Source: Oscillospiraceae bacterium (GTDB lineage: Bacteria; Bacillota; Clostridia; Oscillospirales; Oscillospiraceae). Taken from it: 33,906 bases of DNA. Below the pieces are notes generated by a model. It saw only the letters and a program-made list of their open reading frames with translations. It did not search any database and was not told the origin of the DNA. Both the position numbers and the translations under genes were made by a program. This document shows positions 7,869 to 15,058 of this stretch, in pieces. The stretch spans positions 1-33,906 of the forward strand of contig CACXAQ010000021.1 of NCBI GenBank assembly GCA_902765595.1, written 5' to 3'. Position 1 is the first letter of the stretch, and each line of letters starts with the position of its first letter.

Positions 7869-8753
7869 TCACTTAGTCCTCCCAAGCGCCGGATTCTTCA
7901 GCATCACATATTCATCCGCAAACAGCAGCTCCAGGCTTTTGGCTTCCGGAGTCAGATAAAAACCTACCCAGCCGACGAGGGATTCCTGGGGGCGAAGCAC
8001 GACCTTTTTGAGGCCCTTTGTATACAGGGGCGGCTCAAAGATCTTGTTGTTTTCCTCGTGATGATCAAAAAACGGGACCAGCTTGCAGCCCTCCATTTTG
8101 ACGCCGTCGGCATTCAAACGGACGTGATAGCCTCCCAACTCATTGGCGTCCGCGAAAAATTCATCGTTGAGGGTGAACGCTATTCTCTGACCGCTTCCAT
8201 TGGTAATGCTGACCTTACATGCGATCTGCTGGAGGCCTTCCTTATAGCAACCTTCATTCGTCATGGTTGTATCGTTGATCATTTTATATAGCTGAACGTC
8301 TTCGCAGGTAAAGAGTATTTTACCGGAAAGGCCCGATATTCTCTTGTACAGCAGGCGCCTTTCAGCAAAATTATTCCGGATGTCTATTATGCCTGTGACA
8401 AGATAGATCGCGCACGCCAGTGCGAGCACCGTGAAAATGGTGATCTTCACGGACCTCTGCCTGACATACAGAAACAGGAGGACCGACAGGACGACCAATG
8501 CAAGCAAAGCGCAGACAATGCCGATGACGCGGTGTCTTCGCTTGCTGTCGAGGCTGTCCATCAGCGCCTTGGAGTGCTCTGCTTCGGCCTTTTTCGCCTC
8601 CATGTATTTATTGATGGAACTGGCGGTTTCGGCTCCGCAGTGCGGGCACTGCGTATCGCTTCGGTTGAGGATGTTATTGCAATAAACACAGGTGAATCTT
8701 GCAATGTGGGTTGAGGACGAAAACCCGTCCCGGCTGTCAATTTTCATTTTCAT
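7869..8753 (-). CDS. Zinc-ribbon membrane protein, function unknown
   Basis: This 294-residue protein has a Cys4 zinc ribbon near the N-terminus (CVYC at about 22-25 and CPHC at about 37-40), a charged helix, two membrane segments (about 74-94 and 100-122) and a ~170-residue C-terminal beta-rich domain (VSITNGSGQRIAFTLND, VGWVGFYLTPEAK). The ribbon and membrane arrangement resembles other clostridial zinc-ribbon proteins with DUF4352-like exterior domains; this is inference. Its start overlaps the upstream gene's end by 17 bases, so translation is probably coupled. AAGGAG lies four bases before the chosen ATG; the ATG two codons later is also possible. Confidence 0.75.
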   Translation of the reverse strand: MKMKIDSRDGFSSSTHIARFTCVYCNNILNRSDTQCPHCGAETASSINKYMEAKKAEAEHSKALMDSLDSKRRHRVIGIVCALLALVVLSVLLFLYVRQRSVKITIFTVLALACAIYLVTGIIDIRNNFAERRLLYKRISGLSGKILFTCEDVQLYKMINDTTMTNEGCYKEGLQQIACKVSITNGSGQRIAFTLNDEFFADANELGGYHVRLNADGVKMEGCKLVPFFDHHEENNKIFEPPLYTKGLKKVVLRPQESLVGWVGFYLTPEAKSLELLFADEYVMLKNPALGRTK

Positions 8754-9201
8754 GATTCTCCTTTTCGCCTGTATCTTTTTTCTTCCTGGAATACTTCTGA
8801 AGCGAGAAACGAAAAGTTATATAAGCAAGCATGCCTATGCTCCCCAAAGCGATCGGCGCAGCCAACAGCTCTTGCCACACATAATCTCCCGTGATCAGTT
8901 TCCTTATGTAGTACACAAGCGCGGCTATTCCGAAAGCCACAAGCAGCAGAAAGAACAGACCGGAAAGGATCGGTGTCCCGTAGGATTCATATTTCGCATA
9001 TCGGTCCGGATCGACCCAGCAGTAAGCGGTAAACAGGAAAAACACAGCTCCGGCCAAACAGATCCAGAACAGGAACTCTTTCGGCTCATAGGCAAAGACC
9101 AGGAAGAACAGGTTGAGCAAAGCGGCTGTGATGAAAACGCCGAGGATCAGCCAGAACTGAAACGGCTTGGCATCCGAGCTTTTGTTCCTTCTTTTCATCA
9201 T
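8737..9201 (-). CDS. Small integral membrane protein, function unknown
   Basis: This protein of about 154 residues has four predicted membrane segments, an N-terminal basic start (KRRNKSSD) and a charged C-terminal tail. No family is recognised. The start is uncertain: a weak GGCGG precedes adjacent ATGs at 9201 and 9198. It forms a coupled pair with the zinc-ribbon gene downstream. Confidence 0.7.
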   Translation of the reverse strand: MMKRRNKSSDAKPFQFWLILGVFITAALLNLFFLVFAYEPKEFLFWICLAGAVFFLFTAYCWVDPDRYAKYESYGTPILSGLFFLLLVAFGIAALVYYIRKLITGDYVWQELLAAPIALGSIGMLAYITFRFSLQKYSRKKKDTGEKENHENEN

Positions 9202-9240
9202 ATCGCCGCCTGACATGTTTCTGCTTATGAACCGATGATC

Positions 9241-9269
9241 ATTATATCACAGCGCAGCAAAAAACACAA
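9241..9269 (-). promoter_or_regulatory. Promoter of the membrane-protein pair
   Basis: On the minus strand, TTGTGT (9269-9264) and TATAAT (9246-9241) are separated by 17 bases. Confidence 0.7.
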
Positions 9270-9581
9270 TTTGCAGAAAGCCTTCATCGTTTTTTCGAAT
9301 TTGGTGCTCCAGCGGGGATTCGCATGCATTTCATTTCGCCTTGCGGGGAGCGGCAAAATGAAATAAAAGAATCAGCCAGTGTTTGCACTGGCTGATGCAC
9401 ATTCCACCTTGCGGGGCCCGAAAAACGCATCGGGCTTACGCCGATCCTCGCGTTTTTCGACCGCTGCGGAAATTGCGGCCTTGCTTTTTCTGCCACTGGC
9501 AGCGCAAAGCCGCACCACTGGCAGCGCAAAGCCGCAATTCCCCCGGGGCTTTCGATTTTGATTCGAATCCCCTTGAAGAAA

Positions 9582-9613
9582 AGAGACAGCCCCCCAAGGG
9601 GGACTGTCTTTTT
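9582..9613 (-). terminator. Repeat unit 1 terminator-like hairpin
   Basis: AGACAG-C-CCCCC / GGGGG-A-CTGTCT with flanking A and T runs, directly downstream (minus strand) of a tRNA-Lys-like CCA tail. Confidence 0.6.
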
Positions 9614-9640
9614 CTGGTGCTCCAGCGGGGATTCGCATGC

Positions 9641-9831
9641 ATCTCTTTTCCCCTTGCGGGAGACGGTGAAAAGAGATAAAGGAATTCGCCAGTGTCCGCA
9701 CTGGCTCATGCACATTCCACCTTGCGGGGCCCGAAAAACGCATCGGGCTTACGCCGATCCTCGCGTTTTTCGACCGCTGCGGAAATTGCGGCCTTGCTTA
9801 TTCTGCCACTGGCAGCGCAAAGCCGCAATTC
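9641..9831 (-). ncRNA. Structured body of the tRNA-tail repeat (unit 2)
   Basis: Four stems are visible: ATCTCTTTTC (9641-9650) with GAAAAGAGAT (9668-9677); GCCAGTG/CACTGGC (9688-9705); CGAAAAACGC (9732-9741) with GCGTTTTTCG (9763-9772); and the GGAAATTGCGGC region (9781-9792) with GCCGCAATT (9822-9830) around TGCCA/TGGCA. The same stems occur in unit 1. Whether the RNA is stable or functional is inference. It would be transcribed as the trailer of the tRNA operon if the intervening terminators leak. Confidence 0.35.
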
Positions 9832-9871
9832 CCCCGGGGCTTTCGATTTTGATTCGAATCCCCGTGAAGAA

Positions 9872-9906
9872 AAGAGACAGCCCCCCAAGGGGGACTGTCT
9901 TTTTTT
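9872..9906 (-). terminator. Repeat unit 2 terminator-like hairpin
   Basis: The same stem as in unit 1 (9875-9880/9882-9886 with 9889-9893/9895-9900), again placed directly after a tRNA-Lys-like tail on the minus strand. Confidence 0.6.
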
Positions 9907-10051
9907 CTGGTGCTCCAGCGGGGATTCGCATGCATCTCTTTTCCCCTTGCGGGAGACGGGGAAAAGAGATAAAGGAATTCGCCAGTGTCCGCACTGGCTC
10001 ATGCACACGCCCCCGGCGTGCGCAATTTTGATTCGAATCCCCTTGAAGCAG

Positions 10052-10083
10052 AAAAACAGACAGGCAAAAGCCTGTCTGTTTTT
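10052..10083 (-). terminator. Terminator of the tRNA operon after tRNA-Lys
   Basis: AAAAACAGACAGGC (10052-10065) and its perfect complement (10070-10083) flank a four-base loop, one base beyond the tRNA-Lys CCA. On the minus strand it ends in a T run. Confidence 0.75.
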
Positions 10084-10084
10084 C

Positions 10085-10160
10085 TGGTGCTCCAGCGGGG
10101 ATTCGAACCCCGGACACCCTGCTTAAAAGGCAGGTGCTCTGCCTGCTGAGCTACTGGGGC
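10085..10160 (-). tRNA. tRNA-Lys (anticodon TTT)
   Basis: 76 bases with encoded CCA. The anticodon arm is CCTGC-CTTTTAA-GCAGG, and the T arm is CGGGG-TTCGAAT-CCCCG. The acceptor 5' strand is GCCCCAG against CTGGAGC, which leaves a C3-A70 mismatch, unusual for a working tRNA. The 3' 21 bases are copied exactly in the three downstream repeats. Confidence 0.9.
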
Positions 10161-10206
10161 GTGTCGTCGGAGCCGGGATAAACCGGCGCGGAAAAAAGAC
10201 GGATAG

Positions 10207-10237
10207 GCGTTCGATGTGGCTCCGCCACATCGAACGC
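10207..10237 (-). other. Perfect hairpin between tRNA-Gln and tRNA-Lys
   Basis: A 14-bp perfect stem (10207-10220 with 10224-10237) has a three-base loop and lies immediately after the tRNA-Gln CCA. On the minus strand a T6 run follows about ten bases later. It may be a weak terminator or a processing/stability element. Confidence 0.6.
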
Positions 10238-10311
10238 TGGCTGGGATGGCGGGACTCGAACCCACTATATCGGAGTCAAAGTCCGGTGTGTTACCATTAC
10301 ACTACATCCCA
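10238..10311 (-). tRNA. tRNA-Gln (anticodon TTG)
   Basis: 74 bases with encoded CCA. The acceptor TGGGATG/CATCCCA is perfect, the anticodon loop is CTTTGAC and the T loop TTCGAGT. Confidence 0.93.
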
Positions 10312-10332
10312 ATGTGGCAGATCGTCTCTGCT

Positions 10333-10358
10333 AAAACAGGCCGGCACCGCCGGCCTGT
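10333..10358 (-). terminator. Terminator-like hairpin after tRNA-His
   Basis: ACAGGCCGGC (10336-10345) pairs with GCCGGCCTGT (10349-10358). On the minus strand TTTT follows the stem. It lies inside the tRNA cluster, so tRNA-Gln and tRNA-Lys either depend on read-through or on processing. Confidence 0.6.
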
Positions 10359-10368
10359 CATCTTTAAG

Positions 10369-10444
10369 TGGGGTGGGATATGGGGCTCGAACCCACGACA
10401 CCCGGAACCACAATCCGGTGCTCTACCAACTGAGCTAATCCCAC
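10369..10444 (-). tRNA. tRNA-His (anticodon GTG)
   Basis: 76 bases with encoded CCA. The acceptor is GTGGGAT/ATCCCAC, discriminator C73, and the genome supplies the G-1 residue (10445) typical of tRNA-His. Anticodon arm CCGGA-TTGTGGT-TCCGG. Confidence 0.93.
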
Positions 10445-10515
10445 CATAAAGTTTGTCCGCCAGGAGGGTGGACAATCAAAACCGATGCGCTGAAACAGCC
10501 GCCACCCTCTGACGT

Positions 10516-10592
10516 TGGCACGCCAAGAGGGATTCGAACCCCCGACCTACTGCTTAGAAGGCAGTTGCTCTATCCTGCTGAGCTATTGGCGC
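10516..10592 (-). tRNA. tRNA-Arg (anticodon TCT)
   Basis: 77 bases with encoded CCA. Anticodon arm ACTGC-CTTCTAA-GCAGT. The acceptor GCGCCAA/TTGGCGT has a terminal G-U pair. Confidence 0.92.
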
Positions 10593-10618
10593 ATGTGCGC
10601 TGCACCCACTCGCTCTTG

Positions 10619-10692
10619 TGGAGCGGGTGATGGGAATCGAACCCACGTATCCAGCTTGGAAGGCTGGTGTTCTACCATTGAACTACACCCGC
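10619..10692 (-). tRNA. tRNA-Gly (anticodon TCC)
   Basis: 74 bases with encoded CCA. The acceptor GCGGGTG/CACCCGC is perfect, anticodon arm CCAGC-CTTCCAA-GCTGG. It is the first gene of the minus-strand tRNA cluster. Confidence 0.93.
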
Positions 10693-10719
10693 ATGGCCGG
10701 TTCCTTATTCAGCCATGAG

Positions 10720-10749
10720 ATAATATCACATTCGAACTGGGCCTGTCAA
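10720..10749 (-). promoter_or_regulatory. Promoter of the tRNA cluster
   Basis: A perfect TTGACA (10749-10744) and TATTAT (10725-10720) are 18 bases apart on the minus strand, about 28 bases before tRNA-Gly. Confidence 0.75.
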
Positions 10750-10768
10750 TATTTTTTTCGGAAAAACC

Positions 10769-10802
10769 GAAAAAAACAAGGGAGCGGCACCTGACCGCTC
10801 CC
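10769..10802 (-). terminator. Terminator of the Ig-like protein gene
   Basis: On the minus strand GGGAGCGG pairs with CCGCTCCC around a seven-base loop, followed by TTGTTTTTT. It starts about 13 bases after the stop codon. Confidence 0.85.
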
Positions 10803-10814
10803 CGATGTGCTTCG

Positions 10815-12152
10815 TCAGTCCTTTTTCCGGCGGAACAGATCCCGGATGGACTCGGCAAAATACTCCTGCCCGTTCCGATTCATCACATATACATAGACCG
10901 CCAGAATGCCCAGGGCCAGTACCGCGGCGGCCACGATCACGGCCGCCAGCAGCTTTCCGGACTCCTGCCGGGGCATGCGCTCCACGGGCTGCACCGGCGC
11001 GGGGACGGGCTCCGCCCCCGGGGTTGGGAGAGGATAGGGCGCGGTGGTCGCCTCCGGGGAGGGGAGCGGCCTTGCGGTGGGCGACGGCAGCGGTGTGGCG
11101 GGCGGTTCTTTCACCGTCACACGGAAGAGGCACTGGAGATCCTCATAGCGCACGGTGATCTCCTGGGTGCCGGTATGGTCCAGCACAATGGGCTCGCAGG
11201 TATAGCCGGAGTCCAGATAGTCCACCGAGCTGCGGCTGCCGGTCAGGATGAGGACCAGGCCTCTGGGGTCCAGGGTCTCGCCTACGGTGTACTCCAGCTT
11301 ATCCGGCAGGCGGAACACCGCCATACCGGCGGCCTCCTCCTCCAGGACCTGGACGGTAAAGGCGCAGGTCTTCTCCCCATAGCGTACGGTGATCTGCTGG
11401 GCACCCGGGGTCTCCAGCACCATGGGGCTGCAATCCAGCTCCTCCGCGCCCACGTCCCGGGTGCCGTTGTTGGTGTAGACCCGGACGATGAGCCCGTCAG
11501 GCTCCAGCCGCTCTCCCGGCTCATAGACGATCTTGTTCGGCAGAACCGCCACGCCGATGCCCTCGATGACCTCCGGCGCGGGCTCCACCTCCACCTCAAA
11601 GTAACAGAGCTGGCCCAGGTAATTCACTTCAATGCGCTGGGTCCCGGCCTTCTCCAGCCGTGTGGGGTAGAGGGAGAAGCCCTCCGTCACCGTCTCGCTG
11701 CTGCCGTCGCTCATCTCCAGGAGGACACTCAGCCCCGTGGGGTCCAGCGTGTCGCCGGCGGTGTAGTGGGTCAGCAGGGGCGGTGTGGCCACCGAGACGC
11801 CCGAGAGCACGGGCGCCGAGGTCTCTCCCGGCAGAATATTCAGAGAACAGATGCTGCTGCTGCCGCTGTAGTTGATCACCAGGTCATAGGCTCCCGGGGC
11901 GGTGGGGACGCCGCGCAGATACACGTTGATGCCGCCGTCAAACTCCTCCGTCTCCAGACGCAGGCCAGGGGGCATCAGGTCCGGATTGGTCCAGACCGTG
12001 CCCTCCGGGTCCAGGACGGCAAGCAGATGATCCACATTCTCCCCCACGGTGATGACGCCAGGCGCCGGGAAAATCACATCCGCGCTGGCCATGACCGGTA
12101 TCAGAAGTATCAGCAGCACCGCAAGCGCCGCTGAGATCCAATGCTTTTTCAT
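10815..12152 (-). CDS. Secreted/membrane-anchored protein with bacterial Ig-like domains
   Basis: This 445-residue surface protein has a signal peptide (MKKHWISAALAVLLILLIP...), a first beta domain (about 25-115), three Ig-like domains of the Big_3 type, each ending in a GTQ/GAQ-I-x-V-x-Y strand (about 117-195, 200-280, 285-355), a Pro-rich stalk, a C-terminal membrane helix (about 405-430) and a short basic tail. Such proteins are wall-spanning stalks or adhesins, and no enzymatic domain is seen. ATG 12152 is chosen for the AAAGGG seven bases upstream and the signal peptide. It is monocistronic. Confidence 0.85.
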   Translation of the reverse strand: MKKHWISAALAVLLILLIPVMASADVIFPAPGVITVGENVDHLLAVLDPEGTVWTNPDLMPPGLRLETEEFDGGINVYLRGVPTAPGAYDLVINYSGSSSICSLNILPGETSAPVLSGVSVATPPLLTHYTAGDTLDPTGLSVLLEMSDGSSETVTEGFSLYPTRLEKAGTQRIEVNYLGQLCYFEVEVEPAPEVIEGIGVAVLPNKIVYEPGERLEPDGLIVRVYTNNGTRDVGAEELDCSPMVLETPGAQQITVRYGEKTCAFTVQVLEEEAAGMAVFRLPDKLEYTVGETLDPRGLVLILTGSRSSVDYLDSGYTCEPIVLDHTGTQEITVRYEDLQCLFRVTVKEPPATPLPSPTARPLPSPEATTAPYPLPTPGAEPVPAPVQPVERMPRQESGKLLAAVIVAAAVLALGILAVYVYVMNRNGQEYFAESIRDLFRRKKD

Positions 12153-12220
12153 CGAAATACCCTTTCCTATCCGTGATCCCGGCAAAAAGGCCGGGATAAA
12201 GACCGGTTTCCACGGTATAC

Positions 12221-12247
12221 ACGGTTACCATAACACATTTTAACCGT
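12221..12247. promoter_or_regulatory. Inverted repeat overlapping the Ig-like gene promoter
   Basis: ACGGTTA (12221-12227) and TAACCGT (12241-12247) are separated by 13 bases and cover the -10 box and spacer of the promoter below. It is a candidate operator; no regulator is encoded next to it. Confidence 0.4.
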
Positions 12248-12255
12248 TTTGTCAA
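12227..12255 (-). promoter_or_regulatory. Promoter of the Ig-like protein gene
   Basis: On the minus strand, TTGACA (12255-12250) and TATGGT (12232-12227) are 17 bases apart. Confidence 0.65.
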
Positions 12256-12302
12256 CATTTGAAAACTTTTTGGAAATTTGCCGAAGTGTGGACGGTTTTC
12301 GG

Positions 12303-12331
12303 TTGCGAAGCGGGGGCGGGCGTGGTAGACT
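12303..12331 (+). promoter_or_regulatory. Possible promoter of the glucosidase-ispE operon
   Basis: TTGCGA (12303-12308) and TAGACT (12326-12331) are 17 bases apart. The match is moderate; this is the best candidate in the divergent region. Confidence 0.4.
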
Positions 12332-12416
12332 GTAGAAAAAAGCGGAGGAAACGCGGATCCGGTCGGCCCGTGGGGATCGGCGTTTCTTTCGACGCCGCCA
12401 GAAGGAGGAGAGGATC

Positions 12417-14096
12417 ATGGCGAAAACACCCTGGTATAAGGAAATGGCGGTCTATCAGATCTGGCCCCGCAGCTTCTGCGACGGCAACGGGGACGGCATC
12501 GGTGATCTGTGGGGCGTGCTGAAAAAGCTGGACTATATCAAGAGCCTGGGCGTGGACGCCATCTGGTTCTCGCCCCTCTATCCCTCGCCCAACGCGGATT
12601 TCGGCTATGACATCTCGGATTACAAGAATATCCATCCGGACTACGGGGATCTGGAGCTGTTCAAAAAAGTGCTGGACGAGGCCCATAAGCGGGGTCTGCG
12701 GGTGTTCATGGACCTGGTGGTGAACCACAGCTCGGATGAGCATCCCTGGTTTCTGGAGAGCAAAAAGGGGAAAGATAACCCCTATCACGACTATTACTAC
12801 TGGCGGCCGGGCCGGAAGATCCGGGGCCTGCGCCTGCCGCCCAACAACTGGACCAGCCTCTTTGAGGGCGGGGCCTGGGAATATGACCAGGGGCTGGATG
12901 AATATTATCTCCATCTCTTCGCCAAAAAGCAGCCGGACCTGAACATGCACAACCCCAAGGTGCGCCAGGAGGTGAAGGACATCCTCCGCTTCTGGCTGGA
13001 CCTGGGGGTGGACGGCTTCCGGGAGGACGTGGTCACCTTCATCGCCAAGGCCGATGGCCTGCCCGACTGCCACCCCTGGATCCCGGTGGCCAACGGCATG
13101 AAGTACTACTCCAACCTGCCCCAGGCCCACGAATTCCTGGCGGAGTTCAAGCGGGACGTGCTGGATCATTACGACTGCTTCACCGTGGGGGAGAGTCCCA
13201 TGACGACCCCGGAGACGGCCCTGCGCTATGTGACCGAGGGGGAGGATCAGGTCCTGGACGAGATGATCGCCTTCTCCCACATGGAGGCCGACTGCGTGGC
13301 CACCGACATGATCCGGCGGCCCTTCAGCCTGCGGAAAATGAAAAAGGCTTTTTCCGACTGGCAGATGAAGCTCCAGGGGAAGGGCTGGAACGCCCTGTAC
13401 ATCGAAAACCACGACCATCCCCGCATCATCAGCCGCTACGGCAGCGAGCGCTGGCACGACGAGAGCGGCAAGATGCTGGCGGCCATGTACATCCTCCAGC
13501 GGGGCACGCCCTTCATCTACCAGGGGCAGGAGATCGGCATGACCAACCTGCGCCTGGAGAAGACCGAGCAGTACCCGGACGTGATGACCCAGAACAGCGT
13601 ACGCATCCTCTCCAGGCTCCTGCCCAAAAAGCAGGTGCTCCGGGTGATCCGGGAGGGCGCCCGGGACAACGCCCGCAGCCCCGTGCAGTGGTCGGCGGAA
13701 AAGAACGCCGGCTTCACCGAGGGCGAGCCCTGGTTCACGGTCAACGAGAACTATACCGAGATCAACGTGGCCGCCCAGGAGGCGGACCCCGGGTCCCTGC
13801 TGAACTTCTATCGGCAGCTCCTGCGTTTTCGGAAGGAGCACCCGGTGGTCCTTTGGGGCGACTATGTGGAGCATATGCCGGAGGATAAGAACCTGTACGT
13901 CTATGAGCGCAACTATGAGGGGAAAAAGCTGCTGGTGATCTGCTCCTTTACCGACAAGCAGCTGCGCTTCGAGGCCCCCGCCGGCATCGAGCTGGAGGAA
14001 AAGGCCCTGGTCCTGGGCAACTATGACACCAACTTCGTCATCGCAAACGGCTTTACCACCCGGCCCTATGAGCTGCGGGTATACTTATTCGGATAA
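12417..14096 (+). CDS. GH13 alpha-glucosidase, oligo-1,6-glucosidase subgroup
   Basis: This 559-residue cytoplasmic enzyme of glycoside hydrolase family 13 hydrolyses terminal alpha-glucosides such as isomalto-oligosaccharides. The (beta/alpha)8 signatures are all present: DLVVNH (99-104), GFREDVV with nucleophile Asp204, FTVGE with acid/base Glu259, and NHD with Asp333. The QPDLN segment (about 172-176) is the region V marker of the oligo-1,6-glucosidase subgroup, as opposed to MPDLN in neopullulanase-like enzymes. There is no signal peptide. AAGGAGGAG supports the start. Trehalose-6-phosphate hydrolase is the main alternative, but no PTS or treR is near. ispE starts 25 bases downstream. Confidence 0.9.
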   Translation: MAKTPWYKEMAVYQIWPRSFCDGNGDGIGDLWGVLKKLDYIKSLGVDAIWFSPLYPSPNADFGYDISDYKNIHPDYGDLELFKKVLDEAHKRGLRVFMDLVVNHSSDEHPWFLESKKGKDNPYHDYYYWRPGRKIRGLRLPPNNWTSLFEGGAWEYDQGLDEYYLHLFAKKQPDLNMHNPKVRQEVKDILRFWLDLGVDGFREDVVTFIAKADGLPDCHPWIPVANGMKYYSNLPQAHEFLAEFKRDVLDHYDCFTVGESPMTTPETALRYVTEGEDQVLDEMIAFSHMEADCVATDMIRRPFSLRKMKKAFSDWQMKLQGKGWNALYIENHDHPRIISRYGSERWHDESGKMLAAMYILQRGTPFIYQGQEIGMTNLRLEKTEQYPDVMTQNSVRILSRLLPKKQVLRVIREGARDNARSPVQWSAEKNAGFTEGEPWFTVNENYTEINVAAQEADPGSLLNFYRQLLRFRKEHPVVLWGDYVEHMPEDKNLYVYERNYEGKKLLVICSFTDKQLRFEAPAGIELEEKALVLGNYDTNFVIANGFTTRPYELRVYLFG

Positions 14097-14121
14097 GAGC
14101 AAGCCGCCACAAGGAGAAAAC

Positions 14122-14994
14122 ATGAGAGAGTGCACCGAAAAAGCCTATGCCAAGCTGAATCTGTCCCTGGACGTGACCGGGCGGCGGGAGGACGGCTACC
14201 ACGATCTGGCCATGCTGATGCAGACCGTGACGCTTCACGACGAGCTGAGTCTGCGCTTCCGGGAGGACGGACAGGTCTGCGCCAGCTCCAACCTGCGCTT
14301 CATCCCGGGGGATGAGCGGAACCTGGCGGTGCGGGCGGCCCTGGGCTTTCTGGAGGCTGTGGGCGAGCAGGGCCAGGGGCTGCAGATCGACATCCGCAAG
14401 GAGATCCCCGTGGGCGCCGGTATGGGGGGCGGCTCCGCCGACGCCGCGGCGGCCCTGCGGGCCCTGAACCGGCTCTACGGCGGGCGATTGAGCCGGGAAG
14501 AGCTGGAGCGGATCGCCCAGCAGGTGGGCTCGGACGTGGCCTTCTGCGTGGCGGGGGGCACCGCCCTGGCAAAGGGGCGGGGCGAGCTTTTGACGGAGCT
14601 GAAGCCCATGCCGGACTGCGTGTTCGTGATCTGCAAGCCGGGCTTCTCCATCTCCACCCCGGAGCTGTATCAGAAGCTGGACCGCTCCCCGGTAGGGATC
14701 CATCCGGACACCGCGGGCCTTTTGGCGGCGGTGGAAGCCGGAGATCTGCGGGCCCTGTGCCGGAGGATGTACAACGTCTTTGAAGAGGTGGAGGACCGGC
14801 GCATGCGCACCGTGGCCCAGATCAAGGGCCGCCTGCTGGACTATCGGGCCCTGGGCGCGCTGATGACCGGCACCGGCTCCGCCGTTTTCGGCGTCTTTGA
14901 CGACCAGGCCGCCGCCGAAGCCGCCTGCGCCGCGCTGAAAAAGGAAGTCAAGTTCTGCTGCACCGCCCGCCCAGCGCCGCGGCTGCTGGAATGA
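14122..14994 (+). CDS. ispE: 4-diphosphocytidyl-2-C-methyl-D-erythritol kinase
   Basis: This 290-residue GHMP-family kinase phosphorylates CDP-ME to CDP-ME-2-phosphate with ATP, the fourth step of the MEP isoprenoid pathway. Seen are AYAKLNLSLDV with Lys11, DGYH (24-27), the glycine-rich ATP loop PVGAGMGGGSAD (96-107) and GSDVAF with the catalytic-type Asp138. AAGGAG before ATG 14122 sets the start; the longer frame runs into the upstream gene. It is in operon position behind the glucosidase, as commonly happens by gene packing rather than shared function. Confidence 0.95.
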   Translation: MRECTEKAYAKLNLSLDVTGRREDGYHDLAMLMQTVTLHDELSLRFREDGQVCASSNLRFIPGDERNLAVRAALGFLEAVGEQGQGLQIDIRKEIPVGAGMGGGSADAAAALRALNRLYGGRLSREELERIAQQVGSDVAFCVAGGTALAKGRGELLTELKPMPDCVFVICKPGFSISTPELYQKLDRSPVGIHPDTAGLLAAVEAGDLRALCRRMYNVFEEVEDRRMRTVAQIKGRLLDYRALGALMTGTGSAVFGVFDDQAAAEAACAALKKEVKFCCTARPAPRLLE

Positions 14995-15010
14995 ATTGGT
15001 TAAAAAGGGG

Positions 15011-15058
15011 AAACACCGTCCATACTATGTGCATCTACATAGTTTGGACGGTGTTTTT
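15011..15058 (+). terminator. Long hairpin terminator abutting the spoIIR start
   Basis: 12 bp (15011-15022 with 15045-15056) plus 7 bp (15024-15030 with 15037-15043) enclose a six-base loop, with one T/T mismatch. The T run ends at 15058 and the spoIIR ATG begins at 15059. Confidence 0.75.

Larger units (their letters stand above)
9302..10084 (-). repeat. Three tandem tRNA-tail repeat units downstream of tRNA-Lys
   Basis: Three units (9302-9614, 9615-9907, 9908-10084) lie head to tail downstream of tRNA-Lys. Each begins on the plus strand with the same 21 bases that form the last 21 of tRNA-Lys (10085-10105), including CCA. Each then holds a body running from GGGGATTCG to CGAATCCCC (9314-9572, 9627-9863, 9920-10042) and a terminator-like hairpin. 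The first two bodies are near-identical except that unit 1 carries an extra ~20-base duplication (CCACTGGCAGCGCAAAGCCG). The third is internally shortened. Open frames through this region follow the repeats and have no ribosome sites, so I treat it as non-coding. Confidence 0.85.

Noticed and set aside
9302-10084. CRISPR array
   Set aside because: Units are ~180-310 bases, there are no short regular repeats with unique spacers, and no cas genes are present.
9284-10126. Overlapping hypothetical proteins in the tRNA-tail repeats
   Set aside because: Frames occur on both strands and restart in each repeat, contain tRNA tail and terminator sequence, and lack ribosome sites.
12252-13874. 540-codon minus-strand frame opposite the GH13 gene
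   Set aside because: Antisense shadow; all GH13 catalytic motifs are on the plus strand.
14996-15058. Upstream TTG start for spoIIR
   Set aside because: It would place 21 residues encoded by a terminator hairpin before the signal sequence, and it lacks a ribosome site at normal distance; not fully excluded.
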